64,000 bases of DNA from Thermonema rossianum DSM 10300 (GTDB lineage Bacteria; Bacteroidota; Bacteroidia; Cytophagales; Thermonemataceae), in the NCBI RefSeq assembly GCF_000426825.1, contig NZ_AUGC01000010.1:62001-126000 (forward strand). Direction: 5' to 3'. A program made the position numbers and the translations under genes. The notes beneath the pieces are model-generated. The model did not search any database, was not told the DNA's origin, and saw only the letters and a list, made by a program, of their open reading frames with translations. Shown one piece after another: positions 1 to 9,366 of the stretch (positions are counted from its first letter, which is position 1; each line of letters begins with the position of its first letter).

Positions 1-1251
1 CTTGCCGGTGGCAAGGCAGCAGCTCAAATAGTAGATGTGTATCCGCAGCCCATTGAGAACCGCCGCTTCTTTGTGAAATACGAGCGTTTGTTTACCCTCT
101 TGGGCATAGAGATTCCCAAAGAAGAAGTGCGGCGCATACTAACCGGCCTCGACATTCTCATAGAAGAAGAAACAGAAGAAGGCATGGCGCTGAGTGTACC
201 GCCCTACCGTGTGGATGTAACCGGCACTGCCGACATTGCCGAAGAAGTGCTTCGTATCTATGGCTTCGACCGCGTGCCTCTGTCAGAGCATTTGCATACG
301 TCGTTTATTTCGCCATTTCCGGCGCCTGCCCAAGACAAAAAGCACCTGCAAGATACTATAGCAGACTTCCTGGCATCGCAAGGGCTGTACGAAGTCATTA
401 CCAACTCACTCACCAAGCCTGCTTATGCCGGGCGGCTCAGCGAATCGGCATGGGGGCAGCCTGTTCGCATGCTCAATTATACCAGCGAAGAAATTAGTGT
501 GCTGCGCAGTTCCCTGCTGTTTTCCGGACTGGAAGTCATAGCGCACAACCTGAACCGGCAGCGCAAATATCAAAAGATATTTGAGTTTGGTAGAGTATAT
601 TTCCAAACTACCGATGGAGCCTATGGCGAGAAAGAGCGGCTGGGTATATGGATAACCGGTAATCGCCACCCAGAACACTGGTCACAGGCCACGCAAGCTA
701 CTCAATATCACGACTTGGCCACCATCGTTGAGCGCCTGTTGAAGCGCATGCGTGTAAATAAATTTACCAAAGCGGCGGCACCCGCCGATCAGTGGGGCTA
801 TGGCATCCGCTATTTGGTAGAGGGGCATGCCGTGGCAACCGCCGGCTTGGTACAACCCAAGATAACCCGCATGCTTGACATCAAACAAGAAGTGTGGTTT
901 GCCGATGTGGATTGGGATTGGCTCACCGCCCACTACCATGATGATTACACTGCCCGGGAGCTGCCCAAATTCCCGTTTGTGCGCCGCGACCTCTCGCTCG
1001 TCCTCGATAAACAAGTCACTTGGCAAGAAGTAGAAGCCCTTGCTTGGCGTACCGAAAACAAACTTCTGAAACACATCAACCTGTTTAGCGTATATGAAGG
1101 CAATAATATTGGCGAAGGTAAAAAATCCTATGCCATCAGCTTTATTCTGCAAGATGAAACCAAAACATTGACAGATAAGGTTATAGACAAAACCATGCAG
1201 AAGCTGATGGACGCTTACAAAAAAGAGCTGGGAGCCGTTATTCGCGAATAG
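1..1251 (+). CDS. pheT: phenylalanyl-tRNA synthetase beta subunit, C-terminal part
   Basis: Beta subunit of the tetrameric enzyme that charges tRNA-Phe. The reading frame is open from base 1, so the N-terminal part lies outside the window and about 416 residues are visible. The segment starts in the B5 region (VPPYRVDVTGTADIAEEVLR), continues through the catalytic-like core, and ends in a roughly 95-residue FDX-ACB anticodon-binding domain (LPKFPFVRRDLSLVLDK onward). The stop lies 14 bases before the start of the next small gene, so it probably leads an operon with the zapB-like gene and zapA. Identity is secure; only the true start is missing. Confidence 0.96.
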   Translation, partial: LAGGKAAAQIVDVYPQPIENRRFFVKYERLFTLLGIEIPKEEVRRILTGLDILIEEETEEGMALSVPPYRVDVTGTADIAEEVLRIYGFDRVPLSEHLHTSFISPFPAPAQDKKHLQDTIADFLASQGLYEVITNSLTKPAYAGRLSESAWGQPVRMLNYTSEEISVLRSSLLFSGLEVIAHNLNRQRKYQKIFEFGRVYFQTTDGAYGEKERLGIWITGNRHPEHWSQATQATQYHDLATIVERLLKRMRVNKFTKAAAPADQWGYGIRYLVEGHAVATAGLVQPKITRMLDIKQEVWFADVDWDWLTAHYHDDYTARELPKFPFVRRDLSLVLDKQVTWQEVEALAWRTENKLLKHINLFSVYEGNNIGEGKKSYAISFILQDETKTLTDKVIDKTMQKLMDAYKKELGAVIRE

Positions 1252-1265
1252 TGCATAAGAAATGA

Positions 1266-1562
1266 ATGGAAAATTACGATAAAATATTACAGCGAATCGA
1301 ACTGTTCGAAGAAAAAGTGCTGCAATTGGTAGCAGCACATGAAATATTATTGGAAGAAAATAAGCAGCTCAAAGAAGAAAATAATAAGTTGAAAGACTTA
1401 GTCAAACGATTAAATACGGAACTAATTAACTTTCAAAATCAATATAAAATTAGTAAAATTGTTGCTTCAATAGCGCCTGATGCAAAGGATGCGGAGGAGC
1501 TAAAAGCGAAGATTGACGAATATATCGCGGAAATAGATAAATGTATCAAGTTGTTGTCTTAA
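1266..1562 (+). CDS. small coiled-coil protein, ZapB-like
   Basis: A 98-residue, highly charged protein. Residues about 5-60 form a heptad-like coiled coil (EENKQLKEENNKLKDLVK), followed by a short acidic tail. It sits between pheT and zapA with 14- and 15-base gaps. Small coiled-coil genes next to zapA in this phylum are usually described as ZapB-like or hypothetical, so a role with ZapA at the division ring is plausible but inferred from position and shape only. Codon use is more AT-rich than in its neighbours. No enzyme motif is visible. Confidence 0.75.
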   Translation: MENYDKILQRIELFEEKVLQLVAAHEILLEENKQLKEENNKLKDLVKRLNTELINFQNQYKISKIVASIAPDAKDAEELKAKIDEYIAEIDKCIKLLS

Positions 1563-1577
1563 AATAAAATATTGACT

Positions 1578-1889
1578 ATGAGTCAAAAATTACCCATCAC
1601 CCTGCGTATTGCCGAGCGGTCTTATCCTATGGAGGTGGACCGCGAGGATGAAGCACGCTTACGGGCGGTGGGCAAAAAAATAAACCAACAACTGAAGCAC
1701 TATAAGGACGTTTACGGGGTGACCGACTCGCAGGACCTGCTGGCTATTTATGCCGTGGACTGCTCTATGGAAAAAGAAAACTTGAAAGAAGCTTTAGAAG
1801 CCTGTGAAGACCTGATTCTATCAAAAATTAATTCCTTAGAAGAAATCGTTGACCTCACCCTGCAGCGTTCCGAAAAAGCCATCCGCTGA
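1578..1889 (+). CDS. zapA: cell division protein ZapA
   Basis: A 103-residue ZapA-family protein that in other bacteria bundles FtsZ filaments at the division site. The N-terminal half carries the family pattern (ITLRIAERSYPMEVDREDE, then LRAVGKKINQQL), and the C-terminal half is a helix suited to dimerisation. I chose the ATG at 1578; an upstream TTG at 1572 would add two residues and looks less likely. It follows the coiled-coil gene closely and precedes rny by 77 bases, the common Bacteroidota order zapA-rny. Confidence 0.9.
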   Translation: MSQKLPITLRIAERSYPMEVDREDEARLRAVGKKINQQLKHYKDVYGVTDSQDLLAIYAVDCSMEKENLKEALEACEDLILSKINSLEEIVDLTLQRSEKAIR

Positions 1890-1966
1890 CAGTCAATCCC
1901 TCCCATTCCCACGCATTGCGCTATTGAAGGGCATTATATGGTAGAACCTTCAAAAGTAGTAATGTT

Positions 1967-3526
1967 ATGGAATGGCTATATTGGATGTTGATACCGCTGT
2001 CATTGGGCGGTGGAGTCCTTATCGGGAGGGCTATTTTCAAAAAAGCCTCTCAAAAGTTAGAAGAAGAAGCACAAGCACGTGCCGAGCAAATCCTGCGTGA
2101 GGCAGAAACCAAAGCCGAAAACATACGCAAGGAAAAAGAATTGGCTGCCAAAGAGAAGTTCTTGCAGTTGAAAGCAGAATTTGACGAGGAGGTAGCCAAA
2201 AAGAAAAACATATTGCTCAACAATGAGGCAAAGCTCAAACAAAAAGAGCAAAACCTGAATAAAGTAATTGAGCAAATCAAAGCCAAAGAAGCCGAGCTCA
2301 AAGCACTCGAAAGCTCTTTGAGCCAGCAAACCGAGGTGATCGCCAAAAAACGCGAGGAAGCCGAGCGCTTGCTGCAACAGCAAATTAAAAGCTTGGAAAA
2401 AATTGCCGGCATGACTGCCGAGGAGGCAAAAGCGCAGCTTCTGGAATCATTGAAAGCCGAAGCACAAACCAAAGCTTCTTCCTACATCAAAGACATCTTG
2501 GAAGAAGCCAAAATTACCGCCAACAAGAAAGCCAAGAAAATCATACTGGAAGCCATTCAGCGCACGGCTACCGACCATACCATTGAAAACTGCGTGTCGG
2601 TATTTCCTTTGGAGTCCGATGAGCTCAAGGGCAAAATCATTGGACGCGAAGGACGCAACATCCGCGCGCTGGAAGCAGCCACCGGCGTGGAAATCATCGT
2701 GGACGACACCCCCGAAGCAGTCATTATTTCGGGCTTCGACCCCGTACGGCGCGAAATAGCCCGCCTGTCTTTGCACCGTTTGGTACAAGACGGACGCATA
2801 CACCCCGCCCGCATTGAAGAAGTGGTGGCCAAAGTAGAAAAACACATAGAAGAAGAAATCATAGAAATAGGGGAACGCACGGCCATCGAATTAGGCATCC
2901 ATGGCTTGCACCCCGAGCTCATCAAGTTGGTAGGGCGCATGCGCTTCCGTTCGTCGTATGGGCAAAACCTGTTGCAGCACTCAAAAGAGGTGGCTCAACT
3001 CTGTGGCATCATGGCTGCCGAACTGGGCTTGAACGCCAAGATGGCAAAACGTGCCGGCTTGCTGCACGACATAGGCAAAGTGTATCCCGAAGAAAGCGAC
3101 TTGCCACATGCTATCTTGGGCATGGAACTTGCCAAGAAATACAAAGAGCATCCCGATGTGTGCAATGCCATTGGGGCACACCACGACGAAATAGAAATGA
3201 CTACCATGATAGCCCCCATCGTGCAGGCTTGCGATGCCATTTCCGGCTCACGCCCCGGGGCGCGTCGCGAAGTGATGGAGTCTTACTTGCAGCGCCTCAA
3301 AGACCTGGAAGCCTTGGCGCTTTCTTTCGATGGTGTGTACAAGTGCTACGCCTTGCAGGCCGGCCGCGAGCTGCGCGTCATGGTCGATGCCGAAAACATA
3401 TCGGACGAGCAGGCAAGCATGCTGTCTTTCGAAATAGCACAAAAGATAGAGCAAGAAATGCAGTACCCCGGGCAAATAAAAGTAACCGTGATTCGCGAAA
3501 CCCGGGCTATCAACTATGCAAAGTAA
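1967..3526 (+). CDS. rny: ribonuclease Y
   Basis: Membrane-anchored endoribonuclease that starts mRNA decay. The 519 residues show the full family architecture: an N-terminal membrane helix (about residues 3-24, [18 protein letters not shown]), a long charged coiled coil to about residue 190, a KH RNA-binding domain ([15 protein letters not shown]), and an HD metal-dependent phosphodiesterase domain with the HD pair in LLHDIGK near residue 367 and the following GAHHDEIE. Length is normal for the family. An intrinsic terminator follows at 3559. Confidence 0.97.
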   Translation: MEWLYWMLIPLSLGGGVLIGRAIFKKASQKLEEEAQARAEQILREAETKAENIRKEKELAAKEKFLQLKAEFDEEVAKKKNILLNNEAKLKQKEQNLNKVIEQIKAKEAELKALESSLSQQTEVIAKKREEAERLLQQQIKSLEKIAGMTAEEAKAQLLESLKAEAQTKASSYIKDILEEAKITANKKAKKIILEAIQRTATDHTIENCVSVFPLESDELKGKIIGREGRNIRALEAATGVEIIVDDTPEAVIISGFDPVRREIARLSLHRLVQDGRIHPARIEEVVAKVEKHIEEEIIEIGERTAIELGIHGLHPELIKLVGRMRFRSSYGQNLLQHSKEVAQLCGIMAAELGLNAKMAKRAGLLHDIGKVYPEESDLPHAILGMELAKKYKEHPDVCNAIGAHHDEIEMTTMIAPIVQACDAISGSRPGARREVMESYLQRLKDLEALALSFDGVYKCYALQAGRELRVMVDAENISDEQASMLSFEIAQKIEQEMQYPGQIKVTVIRETRAINYAK

Positions 3527-3558
3527 GTTCTTTGAAGTGTTTTGCTTTCCATATCTCG

Positions 3559-3583
3559 GGGCTGCCGCAAGGCAGTCCTTTTT
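3559..3583 (+). terminator. rho-independent terminator after rny
   Basis: An 8-base stem with one G-U pair (GGGCTGCC / GGCAGTCC), a GCAA tetraloop, and a run of T directly after it (3579-3583), 33 bases past the rny stop. Confidence 0.75.
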
Positions 3584-3624
3584 CTTTTGCTCATTTTGGT
3601 GTAACTTGAAACAAATATCAGTTT

Positions 3625-4302
3625 ATGTTGCTACAAGCCATCGACATACACAAATCTTACGGCAATGTGCAGGTGCTCAAAGGCGTGCATCTGGAGTTGC
3701 AAGAAGCCGAAGTGCTTTCGGTAATGGGTGCTTCCGGCGCAGGCAAAAGCACCTTGTTGCATATTTTGGGCACCCTCGACACCCCGGACCGCGGGCAGTT
3801 GCTGCTCGACGGTAAGCCCTTGCACCGGGCTTCTGCCAAGCAGCTCAATAAAATCAGGAATCAGGACCTGGGCTTTGTGTTTCAGTTTCATAACCTGCTG
3901 CCCGAATTTACGGCGCTGGAAAATGCTGCCATGCCTGCCCTGATTCAAGGCATGGACAAAACGGAAGCCTATGAACGGGCAGCCCATCTGCTTGAATACT
4001 TAGGCGTGGCACATAGAGCACACCACGAACCCGGGCGGCTTTCGGGGGGCGAAGCGCAACGCGTGGCAGTAGCACGGGCGTTGGTCAACCGGCCCCGTCT
4101 TGTGTTGGCAGATGAGCCCAGCGGCAACCTCGACGAAGCCAATGCCGTTCATCTGCATGAACTCTTTTTGAAGTTGCGCGATGACTTTCGCACCGCTTTT
4201 ATTATCGTAACACACCACAAAGAGCTCGCAAAAATGGCAGACCGGGGCGTATGGCTCAATGAAGGACAAATTGCCGAAGAGTGGCAGCGCCGTTTTGCGT
4301 AG
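3625..4302 (+). CDS. lolD: ABC transporter ATP-binding protein, LolD type
   Basis: A 225-residue ATPase subunit of the LolD/MacB type, which powers membrane proteins that extract lipoproteins or export substrates. Visible motifs are Walker A (GASGAGKST, about residue 36), the Q-loop region (GFVFQFHNLLPEFTALEN), the signature LSGGEAQRVAVARAL (about 139), Walker B with LVLADEPSGNLD, and the switch histidine in FIIVTHHKEL. The hydrophobic signature stretch and FQFHNLLPEF fit LolD best. The permease genes (lolC/E) are not nearby. It stands alone between terminated rny and recA, so LolD rather than a general MacB-like ATPase is a family-level inference. Confidence 0.88.
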   Translation: MLLQAIDIHKSYGNVQVLKGVHLELQEAEVLSVMGASGAGKSTLLHILGTLDTPDRGQLLLDGKPLHRASAKQLNKIRNQDLGFVFQFHNLLPEFTALENAAMPALIQGMDKTEAYERAAHLLEYLGVAHRAHHEPGRLSGGEAQRVAVARALVNRPRLVLADEPSGNLDEANAVHLHELFLKLRDDFRTAFIIVTHHKELAKMADRGVWLNEGQIAEEWQRRFA

Positions 4303-4330
4303 TCCGCATAAAAAAGAAGGAGTAAGCCCT

Positions 4331-4338
4331 TATATTTG
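4331..4338 (+). promoter_or_regulatory. candidate recA promoter -7 element
   Basis: TATATTTG matches the Bacteroidota -7 pattern TAnnTTTG, 38 bases upstream of the recA ATG. I see no good -33 TTG at the right distance and no obvious SOS box. Confidence 0.45.
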
Positions 4339-4376
4339 TTTTATTAACTGAAAACCAAGGATAAATACATACAACC

Positions 4377-5480
4377 ATGGCAAAGAAAAAAGACGAACAA
4401 ACCAACGACCCCAAATTAGCCAGCTTGCAAAATGCCATAGCGCAACTGGAAAAAGCCTATGGCAAAGGGGTAGTGATGCGCCTGAGCGATAACCAAAAAA
4501 TGGATATACCGGTTATCTCTACCGGCTCGCTTATGGTCGATATTGCCTTAGGCGTGGGCGGTTTCCCCCGTGGTCGCGTTATTGAAATCTACGGACCGGA
4601 GTCTTCGGGTAAAACCACCTTGGCCCTGCAAGCCATTGCCGAAGCCCAAAAACAAGGCGGCATTGCAGCATTCATAGATGCCGAGCACGCTTTTGATCCC
4701 ATTTATGCTCAAAAATTGGGCATCGATACCGAACGCCTGCTGATTTCACAGCCCGACAGCGGCGAGCAGGCACTCGAAATCACGGAGCATCTGATTCGTT
4801 CAGGTGCCGTTGATATTATTGTGGTGGACTCGGTGGCGGCTTTGGTGCCCAAAGCCGAGTTGGAGGGCGAAATGGGCGACAGCAAAATGGGTTTGCAAGC
4901 CCGCTTGATGTCCCAAGCCTTGCGTAAACTTACCGGTGTCATCAGCAAAACCAGCTGCTGCTGTATCTTCATCAACCAGCTGCGCGAGAAAATAGGCGTG
5001 ATGTTTGGCAACCCTGAAACCACAACCGGGGGCAATGCCTTGAAATTCTATGCCAGTGTGCGGATTGACATTCGCCGTATAGGCTCTATCAAAAAGGACA
5101 AAGAGATAGTGGGCAACCGCACGCGTGTAAAAGTAGTGAAAAACAAGGTGGCGCCCCCCTTTAAAACCGTTGAGTTCGATATTATGTATGGCGAAGGAGT
5201 GTCGAAGCTGGGCGAAATTATCGACTTGGCAGAGCAGCTTGGCATCGTGAAAAAGTCCGGCTCTTGGTATTCTTATGGCGACACCAAGCTGGCACAAGGG
5301 CGCGAAAAAGTGATTGAATTGCTGCGCGACAACCCCGAACTCGCCGACGAGCTGGAACAACAAATTCGTGCAGAACTGCTGCAAGGCCGGGAGCTGCCTA
5401 TCGATATCAAAGCCGGCGAGGATGAAAACCTTGTGATAGATGATGGCGACGACAGCACCGTCGTCACTGATGATGAATAA
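4377..5480 (+). CDS. recA: recombinase RecA
   Basis: ATP-dependent strand-exchange protein for homologous recombination and SOS signalling. The 367 residues include Walker A (GPESSGKTT, about residue 73), Walker B ([20 protein letters not shown]), the L1/L2 DNA-binding loops ([20 protein letters not shown]), and an acidic C-terminal tail ([13 protein letters not shown]), all standard. The start ATG at 4377 gives [13 protein letters not shown]. It is a monocistronic unit: a candidate promoter lies upstream and a strong hairpin terminator downstream. Confidence 0.98.
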   Translation: MAKKKDEQTNDPKLASLQNAIAQLEKAYGKGVVMRLSDNQKMDIPVISTGSLMVDIALGVGGFPRGRVIEIYGPESSGKTTLALQAIAEAQKQGGIAAFIDAEHAFDPIYAQKLGIDTERLLISQPDSGEQALEITEHLIRSGAVDIIVVDSVAALVPKAELEGEMGDSKMGLQARLMSQALRKLTGVISKTSCCCIFINQLREKIGVMFGNPETTTGGNALKFYASVRIDIRRIGSIKKDKEIVGNRTRVKVVKNKVAPPFKTVEFDIMYGEGVSKLGEIIDLAEQLGIVKKSGSWYSYGDTKLAQGREKVIELLRDNPELADELEQQIRAELLQGRELPIDIKAGEDENLVIDDGDDSTVVTDDE

Positions 5481-5511
5481 AAAAACAATACACAGCCGGT
5501 GAATGTAAGAG

Positions 5512-5546
5512 AGAGAGGCAGGAAGTCCTGCTTCTCTTTGCTTTTT
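5512..5546. terminator. bidirectional terminator between recA and a convergent gene
   Basis: A 12-base stem with one G-U pair (AGAGAGGCAGGA / TCCTGCTTCTCT) is followed by TTTGCTTTTTT. It lies between the ends of recA (+) and the lipoprotein gene (-), so it probably serves recA and may also stop the opposite transcript. Confidence 0.7.
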
Positions 5547-6082
5547 TATTTGAAAAGCTGCACCAGGCGAAAGTAATCTCTATAGACCAGACGTACCGTT
5601 TTGCGCATGTCTTTATCGTTCAGAAAGCTATGGCAGCGGCTCTGCACACATATTTGCAGCGGCAAGTCTTCTACAATGGCGTTGTAAAGCGCCTGTGCAA
5701 AACGGTAGTGGGCTTCATGAGTGCGCAAATCCAACGAAAGCGTATCGCCTGCAGGATTGCCCACAAGCAAAAAGGCGCCACTTTGGCGCAGCGAGTCGGC
5801 CATTTCATGCACAATGTAGGCTTCATCATACATGTAGTTGTTGGCAATTACGGGATAAAGCGGCAAAGGTGCATCTAAAAAATCCTTATGCCGGCATAGT
5901 TGCATGCGGTCTTTCCCAATTTCTTCTATGTGGTAGCGAATAGAACGCACATTGTGAAAATACAAACGGCTGGCGTCGGTGGTTTTAAAGCGCATGCTCT
6001 CTTGTTCTACTTTCCGGCTACTGTCTGCACAACCGGCAAGCAAGCTCATACAAAACAAGCAAAGCAATAGTTGGCGTATCAT
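5546..6082 (-). CDS. hypothetical lipoprotein
   Basis: A 178-residue protein with a clear lipoprotein signal: hydrophobic residues 4-16, then the lipobox LLAGC with the lipidated cysteine near residue 18. The rest has no motif I recognise; it looks like a small mixed alpha/beta domain with two cysteines near residues 145-150. Its start overlaps the stop of the MerR/B12 regulator by four bases (ATGA), so the two are translationally coupled. That suggests expression with the regulator; the function is unknown. Confidence 0.75.
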   Translation of the reverse strand: MIRQLLLCLFCMSLLAGCADSSRKVEQESMRFKTTDASRLYFHNVRSIRYHIEEIGKDRMQLCRHKDFLDAPLPLYPVIANNYMYDEAYIVHEMADSLRQSGAFLLVGNPAGDTLSLDLRTHEAHYRFAQALYNAIVEDLPLQICVQSRCHSFLNDKDMRKTVRLVYRDYFRLVQLFK

Positions 6083-6963
6083 GCAATGGATTCCAGAAAA
6101 TAAACCAAGTCTTCTATTTTATTGAGCAAATGAAGGTTGTCGGGCATGTCCCAACCTTGTCCTACGACATTATGTCCCGTGATAAGCATTTTTGATTTCG
6201 AAAAAGTTTCGGAAAGTTCATAAAGAAAAGCCTGCATTTCTTTGATGGGGGGATGTGTCGTGATGACTGTCAGAAGGTATTCGGGCTGCCATTGGCGGTA
6301 AGCTTCCACGGCGTCGTTCATAGGCACCGACTGCCCCAAATAAAGCACCGGAAAGCCCTGTTTTTTGATGAGGTAATGAGAAAAAAGCAAAGTAAGTTCA
6401 TGCCATTCGCCTTCGGGAAGGAACAACAAAAAACGGGCTTTGTCAGAGCGGGGATTGACCGCCTGTGCATCTATGGCCACTATCAGTTTTTGCCGGATAA
6501 GGCAGGAAATAAAGTGTTCGTGGGCAGGGCAGATAGCCGACGTCTGCCATAAAAGCCCTACGCGCTTCATGAAAGGATGCACAATTTCAAGAAAGGTTTT
6601 GTCGAAGCCATGTTTTACAATAGCGGTGGAGAGCACCTTCTCGAAGCGGTATTCGTCGAGTTCCAACATGGCCAGTGCCAGTGCATTGATGGTCTCTTCT
6701 TGCCCGTTGTTCTGTGCTTCCAATTGTAGAACGGCTTCTTGTAATTCCTCATCGCTCATTTTGGCCACTTTCGATATGCGCATGCCGTGTTTGGTAAGCA
6801 GGGCTATGTTCATCAGGCGGCGCAGGTCTGCATCATCATAATAACGTATGTTGGTGCCGGTGCGCTTGGGCTGCACTATGCCGTAACGCTGTTCCCACAT
6901 ACGCAGCGTGTGCGCTTTGATGCCCGAAAGGTGTTCCACTTCTTTAATACTGTACTTTCCCAT
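6079..6963 (-). CDS. MerR-family regulator with a CarH-like cobalamin-binding domain
   Basis: A 294-residue regulator. Residues 1-70 are a MerR winged helix (YSIKEVEHLSGIKAHTLRMW, EQRYGIVQPKRT, IRYYDDADLRRLM). The middle is a four-helix bundle carrying W-x9-E-H (WQTSAICPAHEH), the signature that caps adenosylcobalamin in CarH/LitR. The C-terminal B12-binding fold has a histidine in the lower-ligand position (EGEWHELTLLF), with Thr where DxHxxG proteins have Gly. Proteins of this type are light-sensing repressors, usually of carotenoid genes. No carotenoid gene is in this window. The start at 6963 (MGKYSIKEVE) is preferred over an upstream ATG at 7008, which adds 15 atypical residues. Confidence 0.88.
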   Translation of the reverse strand: MGKYSIKEVEHLSGIKAHTLRMWEQRYGIVQPKRTGTNIRYYDDADLRRLMNIALLTKHGMRISKVAKMSDEELQEAVLQLEAQNNGQEETINALALAMLELDEYRFEKVLSTAIVKHGFDKTFLEIVHPFMKRVGLLWQTSAICPAHEHFISCLIRQKLIVAIDAQAVNPRSDKARFLLFLPEGEWHELTLLFSHYLIKKQGFPVLYLGQSVPMNDAVEAYRQWQPEYLLTVITTHPPIKEMQAFLYELSETFSKSKMLITGHNVVGQGWDMPDNLHLLNKIEDLVYFLESIA

Positions 6964-7017
6964 GACTGCTTGTTGTCTTGTTACTTTAAAAAGCACCTGT
7001 GCAGGCAAATTGTTTGC

Positions 7018-7959
7018 TTAAAAGGCAAGATAAGGTATCAAACGTTCTATTTCTTCCGGGCTGAATGCTTTGATTTTCTTCAAGTCACCGGCGTGTTGAA
7101 AAGCACCGTGTTGGGTGCGGTAGGCTACAATCGCTTGTGCCTGTCTTCGGTTGAGGTAGGGGTGGCGGGCAAGTGTTTCTGCATCGGCTTGGTTAATGGG
7201 AATCAGGCGCAGGTGAGTGGTGTCGATGGTAAGGTGAGGCAAAATGCTTTGGTAAGTCTCCTCCGGCAAACCATACACTTCTTTTAGTTGCTCTACGGTG
7301 TAAAAGCCGCCCAGCAAGTCGCGATAGCGCACAATGCGCCGGGCGTAGGCACTGCCTATGCCCCGCAGTTGTTTCAAAGAGGCCGTGTCGGCTGTGTTGA
7401 GCTCAATAAGCAGCGGTTTTGAATACGCTTTCCGTTTAGATTGAATGGTTCCGGATGTTTGCGTTTGTTTGGGAAAAGCATATTGGGAGACATGAGCTGT
7501 GGTATCTATCCGTACATAGGGCGCCAAGGCTTGGTAAAGCTCTTGCGGAAAGCCGTATATCTTTTGCAGGTCTTCAGGCTTGCGAAAGCGTCCCCCTTTG
7601 GCACAATATGCCCGGATGCGCTTGGCCAGCCATTGGGGGGCACCTAAGCGCTGCCAGTCGGTAAGGGTAGCCGTGTTGGGGTCGAAAAAGAACAACTCTT
7701 TTGCCGTGTACCTTTGTTTTTTGTGCGCCTTGCTTACAGGCGCACCGTCATCGGGTAGTTTGCTTGCCAGGCTGTCGAGCTGAGGGGGCGGAAGAGGCAG
7801 TGCCCTTGAGCTAAAATAGTGGGCAGCCAAGTGGGCGCTGCCCAGCCACAATCCCAAAAGAACCGTTAACACAAGCATGCCATACAGCTCACGACGGCTC
7901 ATCAGAAAATGGCGGCGAAAGAAGCGGAGCATAGCGCGCATGACAGCCCGGTTTTTCAA
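7018..7959 (-). CDS. membrane-anchored helix-hairpin-helix protein, ComEA-like
   Basis: A 313-residue protein with a cytoplasmic basic N-terminus, one membrane helix (about residues 26-45, YGMLVLTVLLGLWLGS) and three tandem HhH modules of the ComEA type. These are NTATLTDWQRLGAPQW..., ELNTADTASLKQLRGIG... and PINQADAETLARHPYLN..., each ending in a LxxIYGxxxE-like or LKKIKAF segment. Such modules bind DNA without sequence specificity, and ComEA proteins take up DNA. This protein is longer than ComEA and has repeated modules, so an uptake role is an inference. It overlaps the upstream reductase gene by four bases. Confidence 0.85.
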   Translation of the reverse strand: MKNRAVMRAMLRFFRRHFLMSRRELYGMLVLTVLLGLWLGSAHLAAHYFSSRALPLPPPQLDSLASKLPDDGAPVSKAHKKQRYTAKELFFFDPNTATLTDWQRLGAPQWLAKRIRAYCAKGGRFRKPEDLQKIYGFPQELYQALAPYVRIDTTAHVSQYAFPKQTQTSGTIQSKRKAYSKPLLIELNTADTASLKQLRGIGSAYARRIVRYRDLLGGFYTVEQLKEVYGLPEETYQSILPHLTIDTTHLRLIPINQADAETLARHPYLNRRQAQAIVAYRTQHGAFQHAGDLKKIKAFSPEEIERLIPYLAF

Positions 7960-8888
7960 GTGTTTTTACTCACTGTTTCTGTCTGCATCTGTTTTCGAAT
8001 GAGTGCCAAACCTTCTTCGAAGCTATGCGGCTGATAGCCCAGGTGCTTCTTGGCTTTGTCTATAATGAAGCCGGTTTTGGGCGGACGTTTGGCTGGTTGT
8101 GTGAACGAAGAGGCATCGGCACGCTCTACTCTTTCGGTAGAATAGCCATAGTAACGTGCGATGCGCATCACCATCTCGTAAGGTGTCATCAGCTCTTCGC
8201 CCGATAGATGCCATATGCCCGTTGCCTGTTGTTTGACTATGCGCACGCAGCCGTCTGCCAAGTCCTCTGCCAGGGTGGGGGTGCGCCACTGATCATCAAC
8301 CACCTTGATGGGCTTTTGTTGCTCGAGCGCGTCGATTGCCCACAATACTATATTGCTCCGGCTGAGCGTTGGCGAATAGCCATATACCAGCACCGTGCGG
8401 GCTATTGCCCACCGGAGATTGTCCATTGATTGAATCAATTGCTCGGCACGGAGTTTACTTTCCCCGTAAATGCTGATGGGGTGGGGGGTGTCTTCTTCTT
8501 TGTAAGGTCCGGCCTGGCCGTCAAAAATGAAGTCGGTGGAGAGATGAAGCAAAAAAGCATTGTATTGAGCAGCGGCTTCTGCTATATGACGCACGGCTTC
8601 TACATTTTGCAGAAAGCAGTCTGCCGGGTCTTGTTCGCACTCATCTACCTGTGTCTTTGCTGCGGTATGAATGATGGCATCGGGGCGGTGCAGGCGCACT
8701 ACTTTTTCCACTTCTTCTTTCCGGCTTACATCCATGCTGATGTACACCGCATTGGCAGGCAAAGTAGCACGGGGGGTGCCACGCGAAGTAGCAATGATTT
8801 GCAACTGCTCATCTTGTCCTAAAAGAGCCAACAGCTTTTGCCCCAACAGCCCGTTGGAGCCGGTTATTAAGATTTTCTGTGTACTCAT
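7956..8888 (-). CDS. NAD(P)-dependent sugar epimerase/reductase, RmlD-like
   Basis: A 310-residue extended short-chain dehydrogenase of the RmlD substrate-binding family. It has the dinucleotide-binding start (ILITGSNGLLGQKLL), the STDFIFDG motif, and catalytic YGESK (Y-x3-K). RmlD reduces dTDP-4-dehydrorhamnose, but single RmlD-like genes outside a rhamnose operon often have other or unknown substrates, and no rmlABC genes are present here. It lies in a tightly overlapping set (8885-8888 and 7956-7959 overlaps) with a lipocalin-like gene upstream and the HhH gene downstream. Confidence 0.87.
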   Translation of the reverse strand: MSTQKILITGSNGLLGQKLLALLGQDEQLQIIATSRGTPRATLPANAVYISMDVSRKEEVEKVVRLHRPDAIIHTAAKTQVDECEQDPADCFLQNVEAVRHIAEAAAQYNAFLLHLSTDFIFDGQAGPYKEEDTPHPISIYGESKLRAEQLIQSMDNLRWAIARTVLVYGYSPTLSRSNIVLWAIDALEQQKPIKVVDDQWRTPTLAEDLADGCVRIVKQQATGIWHLSGEELMTPYEMVMRIARYYGYSTERVERADASSFTQPAKRPPKTGFIIDKAKKHLGYQPHSFEEGLALIRKQMQTETVSKNT

Positions 8889-9337
8889 TTTTTCAGATGT
8901 TTGAGCTTCATGCGTATAATCTCGCCCGATTCGTAATCGTTGAGCAAAACCATTTCGTTCTTTTCCAGACGTTCAATGGCAATAAAAGTTTCTTCGGCAA
9001 AAGAGCCGTCGGCTTCTTTGCGTCGAATCCACAGTTTGGAGAGCGAAGGGTCGAGGCGCCAAGTGCCTTCTTCACGGCTGCCTGCAAAGTAGATGGCATA
9101 GGTACCATCCGGGCGAAACTCAAAAGAAGAGTAGCGAATAAGTGTAGCTATTTCATTGCGGTACTGCTGTTTTTGTTCAGGCGGGGCGTTGCGAATCAAC
9201 TCTTCATAAGTAGGGATTTCGAGCGCCACCAACTGCCATTGTCCGGCAATAAGGCTATCTGCTTTTTTTTGTGCCACAGCCGCATGCGACATGTACAGCA
9301 GCACACAGCTCAACAAAGCATAGAAATGTTTTTTCAT
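8885..9337 (-). CDS. exported lipocalin-like hypothetical protein
   Basis: A 150-residue protein with a signal peptide (about residues 1-22, ending AAVAQ). The mature part opens with a GQWQLVALEIPT segment and continues with beta-rich stretches (FEFRPDGTYAIYFAG, EEGTWRLD), resembling the small lipocalin-like domains common in Bacteroidota. That is a resemblance by pattern only. It is the first gene of a four-base-overlap cluster with the RmlD-like and HhH genes, preceded by a candidate -7 element. Confidence 0.75.
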   Translation of the reverse strand: MKKHFYALLSCVLLYMSHAAVAQKKADSLIAGQWQLVALEIPTYEELIRNAPPEQKQQYRNEIATLIRYSSFEFRPDGTYAIYFAGSREEGTWRLDPSLSKLWIRRKEADGSFAEETFIAIERLEKNEMVLLNDYESGEIIRMKLKHLKK

Positions 9338-9358
9338 AGATGCATCGGATTATGTATG

Positions 9359-9366
9359 CAAAGTTA
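9359..9366 (-). promoter_or_regulatory. candidate -7 element for the 9337 gene cluster
   Basis: TAACTTTG on the minus strand matches TAnnTTTG, 22 bases upstream of the ATG at 9337 and overlapping the end of the leucine-rich-repeat gene. No -33 TTG is found at the ideal distance. Confidence 0.4.

Noticed and set aside
1890-1966. Possible 6S RNA gene between zapA and rny
   Set aside because: 6S RNA can lie downstream of zapA in bacteria, but the gap is only 77 bases and has no long paired stem; too short for 6S RNA.
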